From Earliella scabrosa (Eukaryota > Basidiomycota > Agaricomycetes > Polyporales > Polyporaceae): a DNA stretch of 64,000 nt. The position numbers and the translations under genes are program-made. Positions 44,520-56,821 of the stretch are shown here, piece by piece. Numbering within the stretch: position 1 is the first letter of the stretch; each line of letters opens with the position of its first letter. The notes under the pieces are model-generated. The model saw nothing but the letters and a program-made list of their open reading frames with translations, had not been told where the DNA came from and made no database searches. The DNA lies in assembly GCA_022605405.1 (NCBI GenBank), contig JABYQQ010000019.1:496001-560000 (forward strand), read 5' to 3'.

Positions 44520-47019
44520 CTACTCGTCGTCGTCATACACCACTTGCGCGGGACACCTGCGAAGTACACGTTAGCCGCTGTGGTAGGAATGCAGCAAAGA
44601 CGATCTCACCTCTTCTCCTTCCCCTATCGTAGGAGGTGTATTAGACGAAGCATAGGAGGCGAAGCTGCGAGCACTCACATCCTCCAGCCAGCTGAGCTGC
44701 GCCTGCAGCTCAGCTCCGAAGCGTAGAATGATCTTGTACTCCTTGACGTGAACCTCACCCATCATTCCGCGTGCAGTAGACTCAGATACTTTGGAAAGGT
44801 CCGCTCGGATCAGGCAGAGACGTTTGAAGTTCTCTGCAACATGGCACATAGTAAGCATTGAGTATTGGGAACCAATAGAGAGCGTCTTACCTGGTTCTGT
44901 AGATCGCCACAGCGGGACCTTCTCCTTCCCGGTGTATTTCATGATCTCGTTGGTAATCTCGCCGAGCTTCTTAGTGTGATGGTAAGTGACGCAGTACTCC
45001 TCTGAAAACTCTTGATTGTCGCTGACACGAGTTCCCTATGATGACACCAAGAATGAGAACCTTACGGTGACAGTGAAAGAGACGAAGTTCATGGAGAGAT
45101 ATACCTTGGTCACTAGAGGCGAGAAGCCGTCTTCAAAGAAGAATCCGGCCGGGCCCAACTCCAGGTCGTCGAGACGAGCACGATGAAGCGGGTTCAGCGG
45201 ATTGAATCGCGTATGGATTGGCACGCCGTATGTCGCCTTGGCAATGCGGTAGGTCACGAAGTGCTCCAAGTAGTAGGATATAGCGCCGTCGGAGACTGCT
45301 TTGCTCCTGACAATGTCGAACTCCTGGGTGAGCTCGCCACGACGACGCCACACACGCGGCAAGCCATGACGTACATGTGCGAGTCCGGTCTGTACAAGCG
45401 CAACCCCATCTTCTCCAGAGCGCGCTTTATGTTCGTGTGAAGCCATTCGTTGGCGGAGAATCCCCCAATGAAGAACACCGTCTGCATCGTACTCATTGCC
45501 GTCAGCGTCAGCGATTGAATCAGTACAGGTAGTACTGACGGTGATCGCGGAGCCCGGAGCGGACTGGAACTGTCCTCGAATCGCAGAGAGAATGGCGTTC
45601 AGCGAGGGTTGGAATAATGCGAGCATCTCGTCCCTTATATGAGAAGAGCTTTAAGTCATAGTCGGAAGGAGGAGCATGCCCATGCGTACCGAGAGAGGCA
45701 CAGGTTTCCCCTCTTGACGTTGAGAGCGGCATCGTTGAGAGTTAGTCCCGTGTTCAGGAAGCAGCCCCGCGTCGACGCATCGGTGAACAGGGGTTTGACG
45801 GTCTTGTCGAAGTTATCCATCATGGTGCGTATTGTATCGTTGTTACTGAGGTCCGGGTTGGGTTGGAGGCGTTCTATAATATGCGACATGTCGGCATTAT
45901 GATAACAATTAGCCTCGATCAAACGAAGGCACATACTTCTGAAGAAGCTTTCCGCCCTCATGTTCACGACGGTCGAGCCTTGCATGATACCTGCAGAGAT
46001 ACTGAGAAAGGCGATGTGCGGATGAGTCAAGCTGATGTACTCACAGCCAGGAGCAGCGAGCTCTTCGACGCTAAGGGGGTTCGTGGAGTTGATCACATAG
46101 CTACTAATGTCAACCGTTCCACCACCCGCATCGACGACCATGACGCGTTCACCCTCCTAGAGTCTCCGCGGTGGAAGAGTGAGACAGACGACGCAGGTAT
46201 CGAGGTGGAGACATACCTTGATGCTCTCGAACAACGACTTCTTCTGCGCGCAATAGTGCAGCCCCGCTTCTCCCTCGTTGACGAAGTGAATGCGCTCACG
46301 GCCGGCCGGTGTGTCCGGAACAAGCCCGGCCATGATAGCAGCTTGACGCATCTGGCTCTGTTGCCGTCCTTCCCAGCCGTTCGGGTGCGTCAGAACGAAT
46401 TCAATTGAGTCTTTCATAGAGTCCCAGAGGCTCTGTCCTGTCGCCACGGAGGTCTCGGAGATATAGGTACGGGCGCACGAGACGAGGTATGCCAAGAAAT
46501 CAGCGAACACATCCACGACGGTTTTGCCTTGCGGGAGAGGAGGTATGTTCTGCTTATTGACCTCTTCGTTGTCGAGGTGGTCGGGTCGCAAGTGCAGCTT
46601 GAACCTGCAACAGTGGGTGGATGTATGTAAGAACACCTACTTCGAAAAGGACGAGCCTACTGACCACTTTGCCAAAGTTAGATCCTCGTATTCCAACTCC
46701 ATTCGTGTGTCCTCGGACAAAGCAACCGCCCCACAAGAGTGAACCGTACCATCTGGACGGTAGTTCAAGACGGAAGGGATGCGGTAATCTTGCGGGACGT
46801 CGGCCTTCCCGGGGTACCTATCACATAAATCATGATTCAATCATCTCGCCGTAGCACCGCCGCCCACTGAAGGAGGAATACACACCGTTTGACTGCTTCG
46901 ATCTCGGGTACTTTGCCCGGGTCGAGAATGGCGTATGACACCCCGGAGAATGTTGTCCCAACATCGATGCTGAGAACAAGTTTGCGGTGGGTGCCATTGA
47001 ATGGTTGAAGCTTTGACAT
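44520..47019 (-). CDS. Hsp70-like ATPase (HSPA12-type)
   Basis: Actin/Hsp70-fold ATPase of the divergent fungal HSPA12-like group, lacking a canonical substrate-binding domain. Exons in coding order: 47019-46886, 46817-46665, 46604-46217, 46156-46045, 45990-45937, 45873-45690, 45633-45540, 45481-45375, 45306-45105, 45035-44891, 44833-44679, 44623-44610, 44556-44520; 592 residues. Nucleotide-binding motifs: SIDVGTTFSGVSY near residue 18 (phosphate 1), VMVVDAGGGTVDISSY near 232 (phosphate 2), TVFFIGGFSANEWL near 375 (adenosine), then SKAVSDGAISYYLEH. The C-terminus QLSWLEDGKEKR plus CPAQVVYDDDE is complete only when a 14-nt microexon is included. Role probably in protein quality control or signalling. 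It shares a 385-bp divergent promoter with the coiled-coil gene at 47405, hinting at co-regulation. Confidence 0.9.
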
Positions 47020-47404
47020 TGCTGGTCTGGGGGTTCGATGTCGAGTCGAGTGCTGGAGTTCGGATGGCACAGTGAAGAGGTAGCCGATCTTTAACCTCCT
47101 CACAATGATAGCGCTCGCAGCCACTTGCAGGCGCACGCGTGCTGGTTCTGTGTGCTGCGGTAGCTGCCGAAGCCCTTAGGTTCACCGCGGGCCAAGCGCA
47201 GAGCATAGAGTCCCAGGCCGAGTACGTAAAAGAGCTCAGAAGTCGTCCTCATGTGGACGGCATGTGAAGCTTACGGACCCAGGCGACATTCTGTGGATTG
47301 GGGAGGTCAGGTCCCTGCGAAACACGGCACAGCACACGAGGCCTTACCTATTGCGAGAACGGAGACCAACTGCCCGCGAGCCTCCCTGCTCTCTAACCAA
47401 CACC
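47020..47404. promoter_or_regulatory. Divergent promoter between the Hsp70-like and coiled-coil genes
   Basis: The two genes start 385 bp apart on opposite strands, so this stretch must hold both promoters. Part of it (from about 47150) is duplicated, in decayed form, at about 49680-49900. No clear TATA box or heat-shock element array was recognised. Confidence 0.5.
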
Positions 47405-49092
47405 ATGATCCTCGTGCCCTTTCGCTGGCTATATGCTCGCCTCCTACTGCTTGTGCAATCGTTACCATGGATCGCCTCTCGGGACGACACAATCCAGCGC
47501 CTTCGAATCGCGTTGGGGGACAAAGACAAGCACCTGGAGCGGCTCACGCGCGAGCACCTGTCCACGACGTCCAAGATACAATCTCTCGAGAAGGACTTGC
47601 TTTCAACCAGGACGGCGGTGCAGAAGGGGGAGCGGGAGCTTCGGCGGGTTGAGGGGGAGAAGCGCGGCCTCCAGGCGCGTGTTGCCACTCTCGAGGCGAG
47701 CGGGAGGGAGCAGGCGCTCGAGATCGAGCAGTTGAGGCGAGAGGTCGCGCACGCGAAGAAGAAGCAGCGTGGGACGGACGAGCTGCTCCAGACACGGACG
47801 ACGGAGCTGCGAAACGCGCAGACGTATCTGGGCCTCATCGACGACGTCGCGGAGAGCGAGGTCGTGCAGCTCGTCGAGCATCTCAACGGCCAGATCTTCC
47901 AAGTTGCCGCGACACTCGTGGACGCTCCAGAGTTCTTGTATGATGGGCCGCACGACGTCGCGGCCATCGAGGGCGCACGCGGTAGACTCGCGCAAGCGTC
48001 CCTGCTAGCCCCTGACCTCCTTTCGTCGCTATGGGTGCCGGGACGAGGGCAGGATCCGGTGTGGGGGCAGCTGGCGCTGCAAGCCGCGATGTCAACGTAC
48101 GCACAGCAGCTGGGAAATGGTTGGGACATCAGCGCCGTCGAGCATCCAAGCCAACTGAAACAAGTGTACCTGACGCTTCGACAGATAGGTATGCGTTCCT
48201 CGCACACATAAGGCACTCCCTCCCTGACATCGAATCAGAGCCACAACCTGTCGCCGGACGATGGAGAATGCTGGCGCGGAAACACATCAAAGCACTCCAA
48301 CCAACATCCTGGAGTACCCGCGCGCTCTTCGACACCCTTGCGAGCCACCTCACAGACGTCCTAATCGTCTGCGGAGCAATTGGAGCTCGGGAGGATCTGC
48401 TGGAGACCGTCGCGCGCGAGTTCAAGAGCGAAGTGCAGGACGTCTTGAGGAGAGTCCTCGATTTCCATCGCACGGCCGGTGAGCGTGTTGTCTCCTGCGA
48501 CTTCGCGCTGGTGGCTGCAGAGCCGGGAGTTACCTTCGACCCAAGTTTGATGGAGGAAGAAAAGGGGATACGACTTCAAGGACCGAATCCCGTCGCCGCT
48601 CGTGTCCTCTGTGCTGCGGAGGTAGGGCTAGTGGCCGAGAGGAGGAGTGATGAAACTGCGCCACAAGATGCGAACGCTGGCACACGTATCTTGAAGAGAT
48701 GCAAGGTCGTGCTGGGAGAACCAAGGGTAAAAGGCGAGTCTCTCCAGCGAGATGTTGCAGGCGAAAGTGAGTATCGCAGCGCGTATTGCTTGCCTTGCCG
48801 TCGCCAGTGACCACATAGTGATAGGTACCACGCCCGACGTCTACTTGGCTCCCGGCAACGACCTTGACGAGCTGGAGGTGACATCAAGTATCACAGTGAG
48901 TACTCATACGATCACGAGTTTGTGGCGAACTGGAAGACCTCACCATGATGGTCAAAGAACGATCCGTTCTCAGACATGAACATTGAGCTGGAGCTTGAGG
49001 CGAGCGATGCCATCGAGCCGCAAGCAATCTTGCCATCTCCGCACGAGATTGGCCGCAAAGAAGTCAACTTGGACAAAGGAACGAGGAGATAG
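47405..49092 (+). CDS. Coiled-coil protein, paralogue 2
   Basis: Exons 47405-48188, 48239-48766, 48819-48895, 48958-49092; 507 residues. It starts with a hydrophobic stretch (MILVPFRWLYARLLLLVQSL), then a coiled coil (about 30-140: LEKDLLSTRTAVQKGERELR, LEIEQLRREVAHAKKKQRGT). The conserved C-terminal region includes VVQLVEHLNGQIFQVAATL, EPQPVAGRWRMLARKHIKAL and RTAGERVVSCDFALVAAEPG. The first intron has the same position and phase as in the gene at 42686, showing common descent. Two further small exons add an acidic tail (TTPDVYLAPGNDLDELEV, SDMNIELELEASDAIEPQ) that paralogue 1 lacks. The N-terminal hydrophobic segment could anchor it to a membrane. Function unknown. Confidence 0.8.
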
Positions 49093-49679
49093 GAGTACGT
49101 AGCGTAAGATCAGCCACTCTTGTATGTATATCTGTACGACCGTCGACCTGCATTACACACTCCTAGAATGGTAACTCTGACGCCCGTGGTCGTGCGCTGG
49201 CAAGCGCTGCCGCAGGAGATTCCTTATGTATCTCCGAGGCAGACGATGGGACCTACTGAGGGGGATAGACGGTCCTTCAACGGAGATTCCGCCGGAATCC
49301 GACCGAATCCGGCGGACGGTGCACCGTACTTGCGGTCTTCTGAAGCCGCGGCGCAGCGACCTGCGGATATCCGCCACTATAAGAGAGCCTTTCGCGATGA
49401 CGTCTGTTGAGTACATATTGGTTCCGTACGCACACACGTCTAACGGGGCGTTTGTAGTGACATGTTGGCCACGAAGAGCCCAACGAGGGGTACAATATTA
49501 TGGCTGAGTACACAGGACTCCTCGCTGACGACTCTTGCCTTGAGATCGCATCAACTAACGGCAAAACTTTCTGGGCCTTCTTGCACTTACCTTCAAGGTA
49601 CGTTGTATGGTTGTTCTATGTAATTGAACCAGTGTCTCAATGCTCGATCTTTACAGACCCTAACATCTCAGAGTGCCGT

Positions 49680-50710
49680 CTCTGGGTGCTGCCGTAGCTG
49701 CCGTAGCAACTAGGTTTGCCGCAGTGCAAACTCGTCACAACGCACAGCATGGAGCCCAGTACGTGAAGCATCTCAGAAGCCATCCTCGTGTTGTCAGCGT
49801 GTAAAGCTCAAGAACTGAGACAGAATTCTGTGGACTAGGGGATCCAGGCCCCGGCATGCACGGCGCGACACATGAACAATGCGGTCTACGAGAACGGAGA
49901 CGACACGCGTACGAGCACTCTGCTCTGGACATACATCATGCCCTGGCCGGCTTCTTGCTGCACTCGGACGGCTGTTCAGACGACGCCCCTGCATAGCGTC
50001 CCGCGAAGACACAATTGAGCACCTCACTCACGAGCAACTATCCGCGACATGGACGGTGCACCGAGGAGAGAATAGCACATAGGCGGAGACTGACCAGCGA
50101 TGTATATTCATGCCACTCGCATTCAACAACGCATCATGCTTGTCTTGAACGCGGATGCATGATCCGTACTACGCCGATAGTGGATGCCGGGAATGATCAA
50201 TATGTATCGCACTTACAGCGAGTGTGTTTTGTCGGCAACAGGAGGGATGACCACGCAGGAGTACGCACTCGCCTTGTCCAAGTCGTCTTCTACGAACGGA
50301 CGACAGCCGTTTCTCCTGCATAGAGCACGAACGGTGCACTCGTGCGGATGTGATTGGGATTCAATTGAGGTGGATGACATGGGTCTCGTATCCCAGCTAA
50401 GAGCATACTCAATTGCACCACACCAAGCGTCCTCGCATCTCCGCTCCATCTGGCCTCCTAGTCAGATCGTTGGAGGACTTGAGGCGACGGGGCAGATTCC
50501 AGAAGCGCTGGGGAACCTTGAACATTTTGGCACAGAGAGCCACGCCGTATGAGTACTTCGCACGGCTTGCTCTCGGGTGGCATGCAGCCAGGATGAGGAG
50601 AACAGTGCTGACGAGTGACAAGAGCTGGACAAGACACATGCGACGGCGGAGGCAGAGCACTCAAGCGCCGGAACATCGTCCTAGAATAGTAACTCTAACG
50701 CCCAGTAGGG
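49680..50710 (+). pseudogene. Decayed third copy of the coiled-coil gene
   Basis: From about 49683 the sequence follows the 5' flank of the gene at 47405 with many mismatches: the gtgctgc-gtagctgccg block, gcacagcat-gagcccagtacgt, attctgtgga and cgagaacggaga all recur in the same order. The translated start region is broken by stops; the GAC-ACAATTGAGCAC region parallels the paralogue's coiled-coil start. At the other end, ctagaatagtaactctaacg (50680-50699) matches the paralogue's 3' flank near 49165. So the whole unit was duplicated, then collapsed to about 1 kb, losing most of the coding sequence. The piece around 50430 (SHLRSIWPPSQ) may be a relic of the LLSSLW block. Confidence 0.6.
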
Positions 50711-51500
50711 GGAGCTCCCGGCTCTTCCCGGCCAGCACACTGATGTCGACTCCAACTACATATGGTCTTAACTCCGAATGGCGCACGATCCTCCCTCGTC
50801 CATATAATGAAACCCAAACCGCAGCTTGACTTTTTGGCTGGTCTCCGAGTCGAAAACGGCCTGCCATCGGTAAAAATGGTGATGACTTACCTGGTTGAAC
50901 CTGGCCCAAGTCATACTTAGTCCATCACCGGTACGAGCACTTCCGAGTCTTTTGTGCGCGCCAAGACTTTATCTGCTGCTTGCTAGCCTTGTGAGTCGCC
51001 AACGGTGACAATACCCAACCACCTCATACTGGCAATTCATAATCACATCCAGCTAGTAATAATCAACGGGATACCATATCCTCCTTCCAACAGTCACCTT
51101 GACTCTATAAACCAGACTCACTCATGTACGTTGCTCATGTCTTCTGGTCGACATCCAAGTACGCTGTATGCTTTGCAGACTGATGCGAACCGAACAAACC
51201 AGCGTCTGCTATACGCGCTACCGCAGCACATTTCCCACCGATGACACGCACATCGTCCTCCCAGCCTTCTGGTACTTATGCATAAACGTTCCACAGCGGC
51301 TCATGTTTACCCGCGTGGGCAGCCACGTTAAAGGTGTCACAATCGGAGATTAAGCGCATCGGACCGCATCCGACGTATGTGGGACGCGCAAGGCATGTCG
51401 GCAAAGTGCCACTGGCCATGGCAGAACTTACCTGTAGGTCGCCCGAGACTCGACGCAGACCCGCGCTTTCCATTCGGATCTGACTCTTCTTCTTACCGCC
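50711..51500. other. Intergenic region
   Basis: No gene, repeat or motif that I can support. It contains the promoter of the PARP-like gene. Confidence 0.4.
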
Positions 51501-54500
51501 ATGTCCCCTGCGCCTCCTTCGTCTAAAGCTACCTCCACCCCCAGCACGGCTCGCACACCTCCAGACGGCCGTGCGCGGTTGGACGAGGATCTCAACAAGG
51601 TTCATTCCCAACTTAATACTGACCTCAAGCGCCGGACGGACCAGAAGCAGCTCAGCGTGAAGGGTGAGCATTCTCTCCTAAGAGTCTGGTCACGCTCACA
51701 ACCAGTTTGTAGCATTGATCTTCCACGGCGAGTCACTGGAAATCGCAATTGGCTATACGAAGGACGAGATTGTCGCTCGTCTGACAATCGATATCTCTAG
51801 TACGTATGTGCCTCTCATCGAGCTCGCGAGTATAGCACACCTTACCTCTCTATGCGGCCCTGATAGATATTTTGCAGTATCCGTACGGGCACGTATTCAA
51901 CCTCGCCGTTCCCGAGAGTGCACCCCCATGGCTTCTGCAAGCGATTCGCAAAAGCAAGATACCCTCATCCGCCGTGTCTATGCGCATTCAGAACATTATT
52001 TCGCCTCTCCAACGAAGCCTGTCTGCAATCAAGCTCCAGAACCTCCCTCTATTGTCCCCTGTAACGCCAGACGAAGACACGCGAAGCGTCCACTCCGAGT
52101 CCCGTCCCACGACCCCTGTTCGTCCCCCTTCGCCGAAGATTCCTAGCAACATTAACTGGGTAATGCTGCAGAGGTACGTCGCGATCGTCTCATGGCTACC
52201 TGACTCGATGTAGCTCATACATGCGCGGTTTCCAGTCATTTCAAAGCTATCGTTGCGGCTGGTTGCCGTCCAGGCTACATACCCTCTACAAGAGAGATAT
52301 CTGTATCAATCCCCACGGTTTTCTTGCTTGACATCGCACATCACCGCGTCCTCCTCACATGGGACAAGAAGCTGCGAGCGCCCAATCGGCACCTCACCCT
52401 CTTCGTCAGCGATCCTACTGGCGCATACCCCCTACTACAGCCCGACGGGAGTTCCAGCTCTGCGGAGCACCCGCGTTTCAAAGTCGGGCTCACCACGGGA
52501 TACAAGCCTCATATAGGTGACACGGACAGGACTTCGCCCGTTGGCGGTGGTGGCTCGAGCTGTGAAGGAATCTCCGAGCTCGAACGGTTTGACATGTCGC
52601 ATATCCTCGAGGAGCTTCTGAATGGCGACTTCTGGGATATCCTCCGCCTCAGTATGAAGCATCAGCTGAGCTGGGCTGGCGCGGAGCTGCTCCACTACCA
52701 CCTTCAAGGCCTTCGGCTGTCGGCCATGACAGATCGACTGGTACTATCAGTCCTGGATGGCCCTCTTCGTCCGGTGAGCGCCGCACCTCCGTTTCTCTAC
52801 ATGCACACCTCTGACGGGATTCCCGTAGCATATTGATCACGCGGAGTACGAGGAGGCGTGCATTCTGGCCGAGTACACTGGCTATCCAGTCAACGACTCT
52901 TGCGTAGAGACCGCGCTGCAGCAGCAGGACCTGAATCTGCCGCTGATTGCGTTCGCATATGTCCTCCGTCGCGTCATGGTACGCCGGTTGACTCCTCTGC
53001 TACCATCCCGATGCATTGGTGACGAATGTGCCTTTTCCTGTCGCAGCTCACCGGTCGCTTCTGTCTGATCTGCCATAGGCCTCGTGCGAACATAGGAACG
53101 GAGAGCTCGCAGCTGTACATGTGCGACCCTGCGTCATGTGCTGAACAGTTCTACCACAAACATCGTGGACTATCGTTGGAGGTCAGTTGATGGGCTCTGT
53201 CTCATGCCGTGTGTACCGTAACTTACTCAGTTCGAACTCGGCAGTACGAGATCTGCTCGAACCCGGAGACGGTGGATCTTCTAGTGTCGCTGGCATACAA
53301 CGCTGCACACGCCATGGGTCTCGAACCGCTCCCGACAGGATTGGGTCTGCGCGTTGCGGCGACGGACCCTCGGACAGAACTGACGAAAATGCAGGACTTC
53401 GACAAACTCACATGGAGGGAGGTACGGACTCGATCTGACGTCGGATCTCACCTATTGAGTGGAACCACTCACTGCGGATGGCTAGATGTGCATCACTGTC
53501 CGCGATCTCATTGCCTGTCTGCCTGCTGTAAGATGGCATGCCCTCACTCGTTTGACCGGTACTGATGCCTTGAGCAGATCAGCGAGATGAAGGCATACCT
53601 CGAGCGCACACCACGAGACAACTCAAGGCTCTTCCGTCTTCCGGACATGGACCGCTCAGTCCCGGCAGCTGCGTGGATCATTTTGCGGTGGTGCATTGCG
53701 TCATGTCCAGTTCGCATCGATGCACTGCATCATCCGGACGAGATGGTTAAAAACGTAGGTATGTAGCGATGACCTGGGTTCTTCATATTTCACGGTTCTC
53801 AGCGATGCAGGGTCGGACTGGCAGCAATTCAGGATCTCACTGGCTAGTCCAGAAGCGGAACAGCGGTTCGCGGAAGAGGTGCAGCACGCTCAGAGCGTTG
53901 ACAAGAACGCTCTCGAGTACCCTTCACTTTATGTATGTCGCTATCCCCTTGATCGTCACAGATACTAGACTCCTCTTCATTCGCAGGCGTTCCATGGATC
54001 TCCTCTCGACAACTGGCACTCGGTACTTGCATTATCGCACCATCCGCGTTCTTTCTCTCAAAATCGTTCTTGCTTCACATTGTTAGATCCTACGCCATGG
54101 GCTATGGTACCGGACCGTCGTGCGCGGTCGCTGGGAGGGTAACGGTAAGTTCGTACTACTACCTCGCATTGGCTATCATTCTGACCCAGTGACCGAAACG
54201 AACCGTCTCCCATAGGTATCTACCTCGCTAAGGACGCGGCTATAGCCGAAACCTTCGCCACCTTTGCGAGTTCGGTATGCCAGTGGCCCAACAGCGCATG
54301 CATCATTGAGAAGTGCATGACGCTCGCCGAGGTTGTCAATCAGCCGACACGATTTGTCTACAACTACCTCGTCCACGGCCGGTCCCAGAGGAACACCGCG
54401 AAGCAATCGAAGAACACGCTGTGTGTCGGGGACACGGGATGGGTGATATGGTGCGCGACATGAACATTGACATGACTCGACCTGATGGAGGCTTGTCGTC

Positions 54501-54799
54501 TTTCTCGTAGCCGGTATCTCTTCGTGAAGAGCACGCCTCTCCCAGGGCGCTGTCTCGTTACAGCCGACGCCGCGTCTGAGATCGCCTGCAGAGCACCCAG
54601 CTACAAACAATTAGACCCTCTCCATCGACTCACTAGGGACAATACGCTGATCGCAGTGCCGGATCATGTGCAGAAGCTTTCTGGACTTGTGGAAGCGTGG
54701 CGGGCGGCCTATGCAGAAGAGGCATACGATGAGGTGGACCGGATGATACTGGAAGCTAATGACGAGAGGGCCGTATTTCCTATCTTCTGTCCCGCGTAG
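51501..54799 (+). CDS. PARP-like protein with degenerate catalytic site, no UBC domain
   Basis: Exons: 51501-51663, 51713-51799, 51867-52173, 52236-52773, 52829-52978, 53047-53181, 53245-53421, 53578-53758, 53811-53932, 53987-54022, 54087-54144, 54216-54450, 54511-54799; 825 residues. The order matches the PARP-UBC gene at 59489: an alpha/beta N-terminal region, a four-Cys block (FCLICHRPR, YMCDPASC), the helical YEICSNPETVDLLVSLAYNA region, then an ADP-ribosyltransferase fold. The NAD-binding His is kept (AFHGSPLDNWHS, about residue 623), as is ILRHGLWYR and GIYLAKDA. But where the paralogue has ISLGGY this gene has IAETFA, and DKTEWIIC is replaced by GDTGWVIC, so both the Tyr and the Glu positions appear lost. 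After CRYLFVKS it keeps only 85 residues and stops without a UBC domain. Probably a pseudoenzyme or regulator. Confidence 0.82.
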
Positions 54800-55031
54800 T
54801 TTCAATTCTGTAGCATGGATTGAACGAGACTACCAGGCCCTCCGATTTGTTGGGATGATTGATCTCGTTCAACGTTCAAGCTGCATGCGGGCATTTCGGG
54901 CCGCGACTTCCATGAGCGCCTTCGCTGCGCCGAAGATCTTCCGGGCTGTCTCGTGGCAACGACGACTCGGTCCTCGGAGGGAACGTCGTTCAAGTTGTTC
55001 AATGTTTTTACTTCCGTACGCGTGAGTTGCT

Positions 55032-56821
55032 ATGTTCGAACTTCCACAAGAGCTCATCATCAAGATACTGAAGTGTCTCGATGTCAAGTACTTGCTGCGA
55101 TGCACGCAGGTGAGCCTGCCATGCTATGACGAGTCCCTATCGATGTTCCGCTCATAACATGTGGCACAGGTCTGTAGTCGCTTTCGGGATACGGTCGCGA
55201 ACTCTGTCGAGCTACAATACTGCATTGAGCTGGCCGCCGACGGCCTCGTAGACGGAACCGGCTGCCCTCTCTCAACCGCCGAGCGGCTGGAGCGGCTCCT
55301 GCAATTGCGCATCCGATGGCGGCACCTGGACTGGACCCGAGTCACACACATTCGCACTCCGTCGACGTTTCGTGCGTATGAGATTGTCGACGGCATCCAC
55401 GCGATGGTCGTACCATCCAAAACCCACCGTCTCACCCTCACATGGCTCCCTACCGACGCGGACGCGCAACCGCGGACAATCGAGAGGGAATACGTCGGAC
55501 TCGTTGTGCACGATTTTGCGATGGATCCCTCGCAGGACCTCCTCGCGCTCGTGGTCACAGTCCAGGACGCGGATACGCAGCTGCAGTGGTATGTTCGGGA
55601 TGAGATGTGGTGATCGATGCGCTCACGCGCACTTTTGGAAGCTTGACGATCCACCTTCGTACGATCAGCGACAATCTCCCTCATCCTCGGGCCAAGTTGG
55701 GAGAACTTACAGCAGGGACACGCTATGAGTCCGAAGGCGGAGTGACTGTTCAAATTGCGGACGACATCATAGGCGTATCCTTCCAAGAAGACGGCGTTCG
55801 GCTCGTCATCTGGAACTGGCGCACAGGCGTAATGGTCATCGTCAGTTGTCACTCTCGTCCTCCAAAGCTGTGTCTAACCAGTTTGCATGCTAGGATCGAC
55901 TCGATCCTGACGTCGCGTTGAGCGCGACTGGTTTCTGCTTCATATCCAGCCGGGCATTCATGCTGGTCAATGGCGAAGATGGCGGGGCAATCGTCCTGTA
56001 CACTTTCTCCGATACCGAGCAGGATTCCGCGGCCCCAGTCGCACATCTTCTTTTTCCTCCGATCCTCACCCCGAATGACCTCTATAGGATCGTCGTCCGC
56101 ACGCCGCCCCTCGTGGCCTCCCCAAGCCCTGGACGTCCATTTGGAGCAGAACCAGAAGCCAGAATGCATTTGATTGAGCTGAACTACAGCTCGGGGACGA
56201 CTCTTCATATGTTACTCCCCAACAGATATTTGGCGTCGTTGCTACCCCATACCGCGAACAGCGCATCCGTACCGACGCGGCTAGGTTGGCCCCAGTGGGG
56301 TCCGGGGAACACTAGAGTCGTTCCTGAAGTGTTCGAACTCAGCCGTACGATGCGGTGCGTGGAGATTGACCTGCCTTGATAGTCGTTGTGATTTGGACTG
56401 CTAACGCCGACTAGGTGTGTACATGGAGGCCGCGTCATTGCTCTGTCTCAGCCGGTAGACGGCGCGACGGTGGCGAAGTTTATGGTTCTGATGGACTTCA
56501 ACATTCATCCCAAGAGGTTCAACGATCACGTCGCGGGCACCTCGACATCCAACGGTCGAGAATTTACCGTCGTGACGGATCCCCTCCGGATTGAGGACGA
56601 AGGCCTCTTCAAGGACGCGATCGTTACCAGCTTGCCCTATGCGACTACGAAAAGGGACATTAGCACATTACAACATTCTGGCTTCATGATTGACGGTCAA
56701 TGGCTCCTTGCGCTGAATGGATCGGTGAGTGGATTTGTGCGACGTGGCTCGCCGTGGGTTGACTGACTCTATCTACCAGTGGACAGAAGAGTACACAAAT
56801 TCTGACATATATAGCTTCTGA
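55032..56821 (+). CDS. F-box protein with propeller-like C-terminal region
   Basis: Exons: 55032-55109, 55170-55588, 55642-55840, 55894-56354, 56415-56724, 56780-56821; 502 residues. The F-box is at the extreme N-terminus (FELPQELIIKILKCLDVKYL then CTQVCSRFRDTV) and is split by the first intron. The remainder is beta-rich with repeated hydrophobic strands (YVGLVVHDFAMDPSQDLLAL, VIADDIIGVSF-like, VRLVIWNWRTGVMVI, TGFCFISSRAFMLVN, GAIVLYTFSD), as in the many agaricomycete F-box proteins with a degenerate beta-propeller. Likely an SCF ubiquitin-ligase adaptor; substrate unknown. It sits between two PARP-like genes and next to another F-box gene. Confidence 0.82.

Noticed and set aside
51867..52146. 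Alternative frame in exon 3 of the PARP-like gene (Arg/Pro-rich, ends at 52146)
   Set aside because: The acceptor at 51866 gives a frame that parallels the paralogue (a Tyr-Pro at the same distance) and joins the next exon in phase. The alternative stops early.
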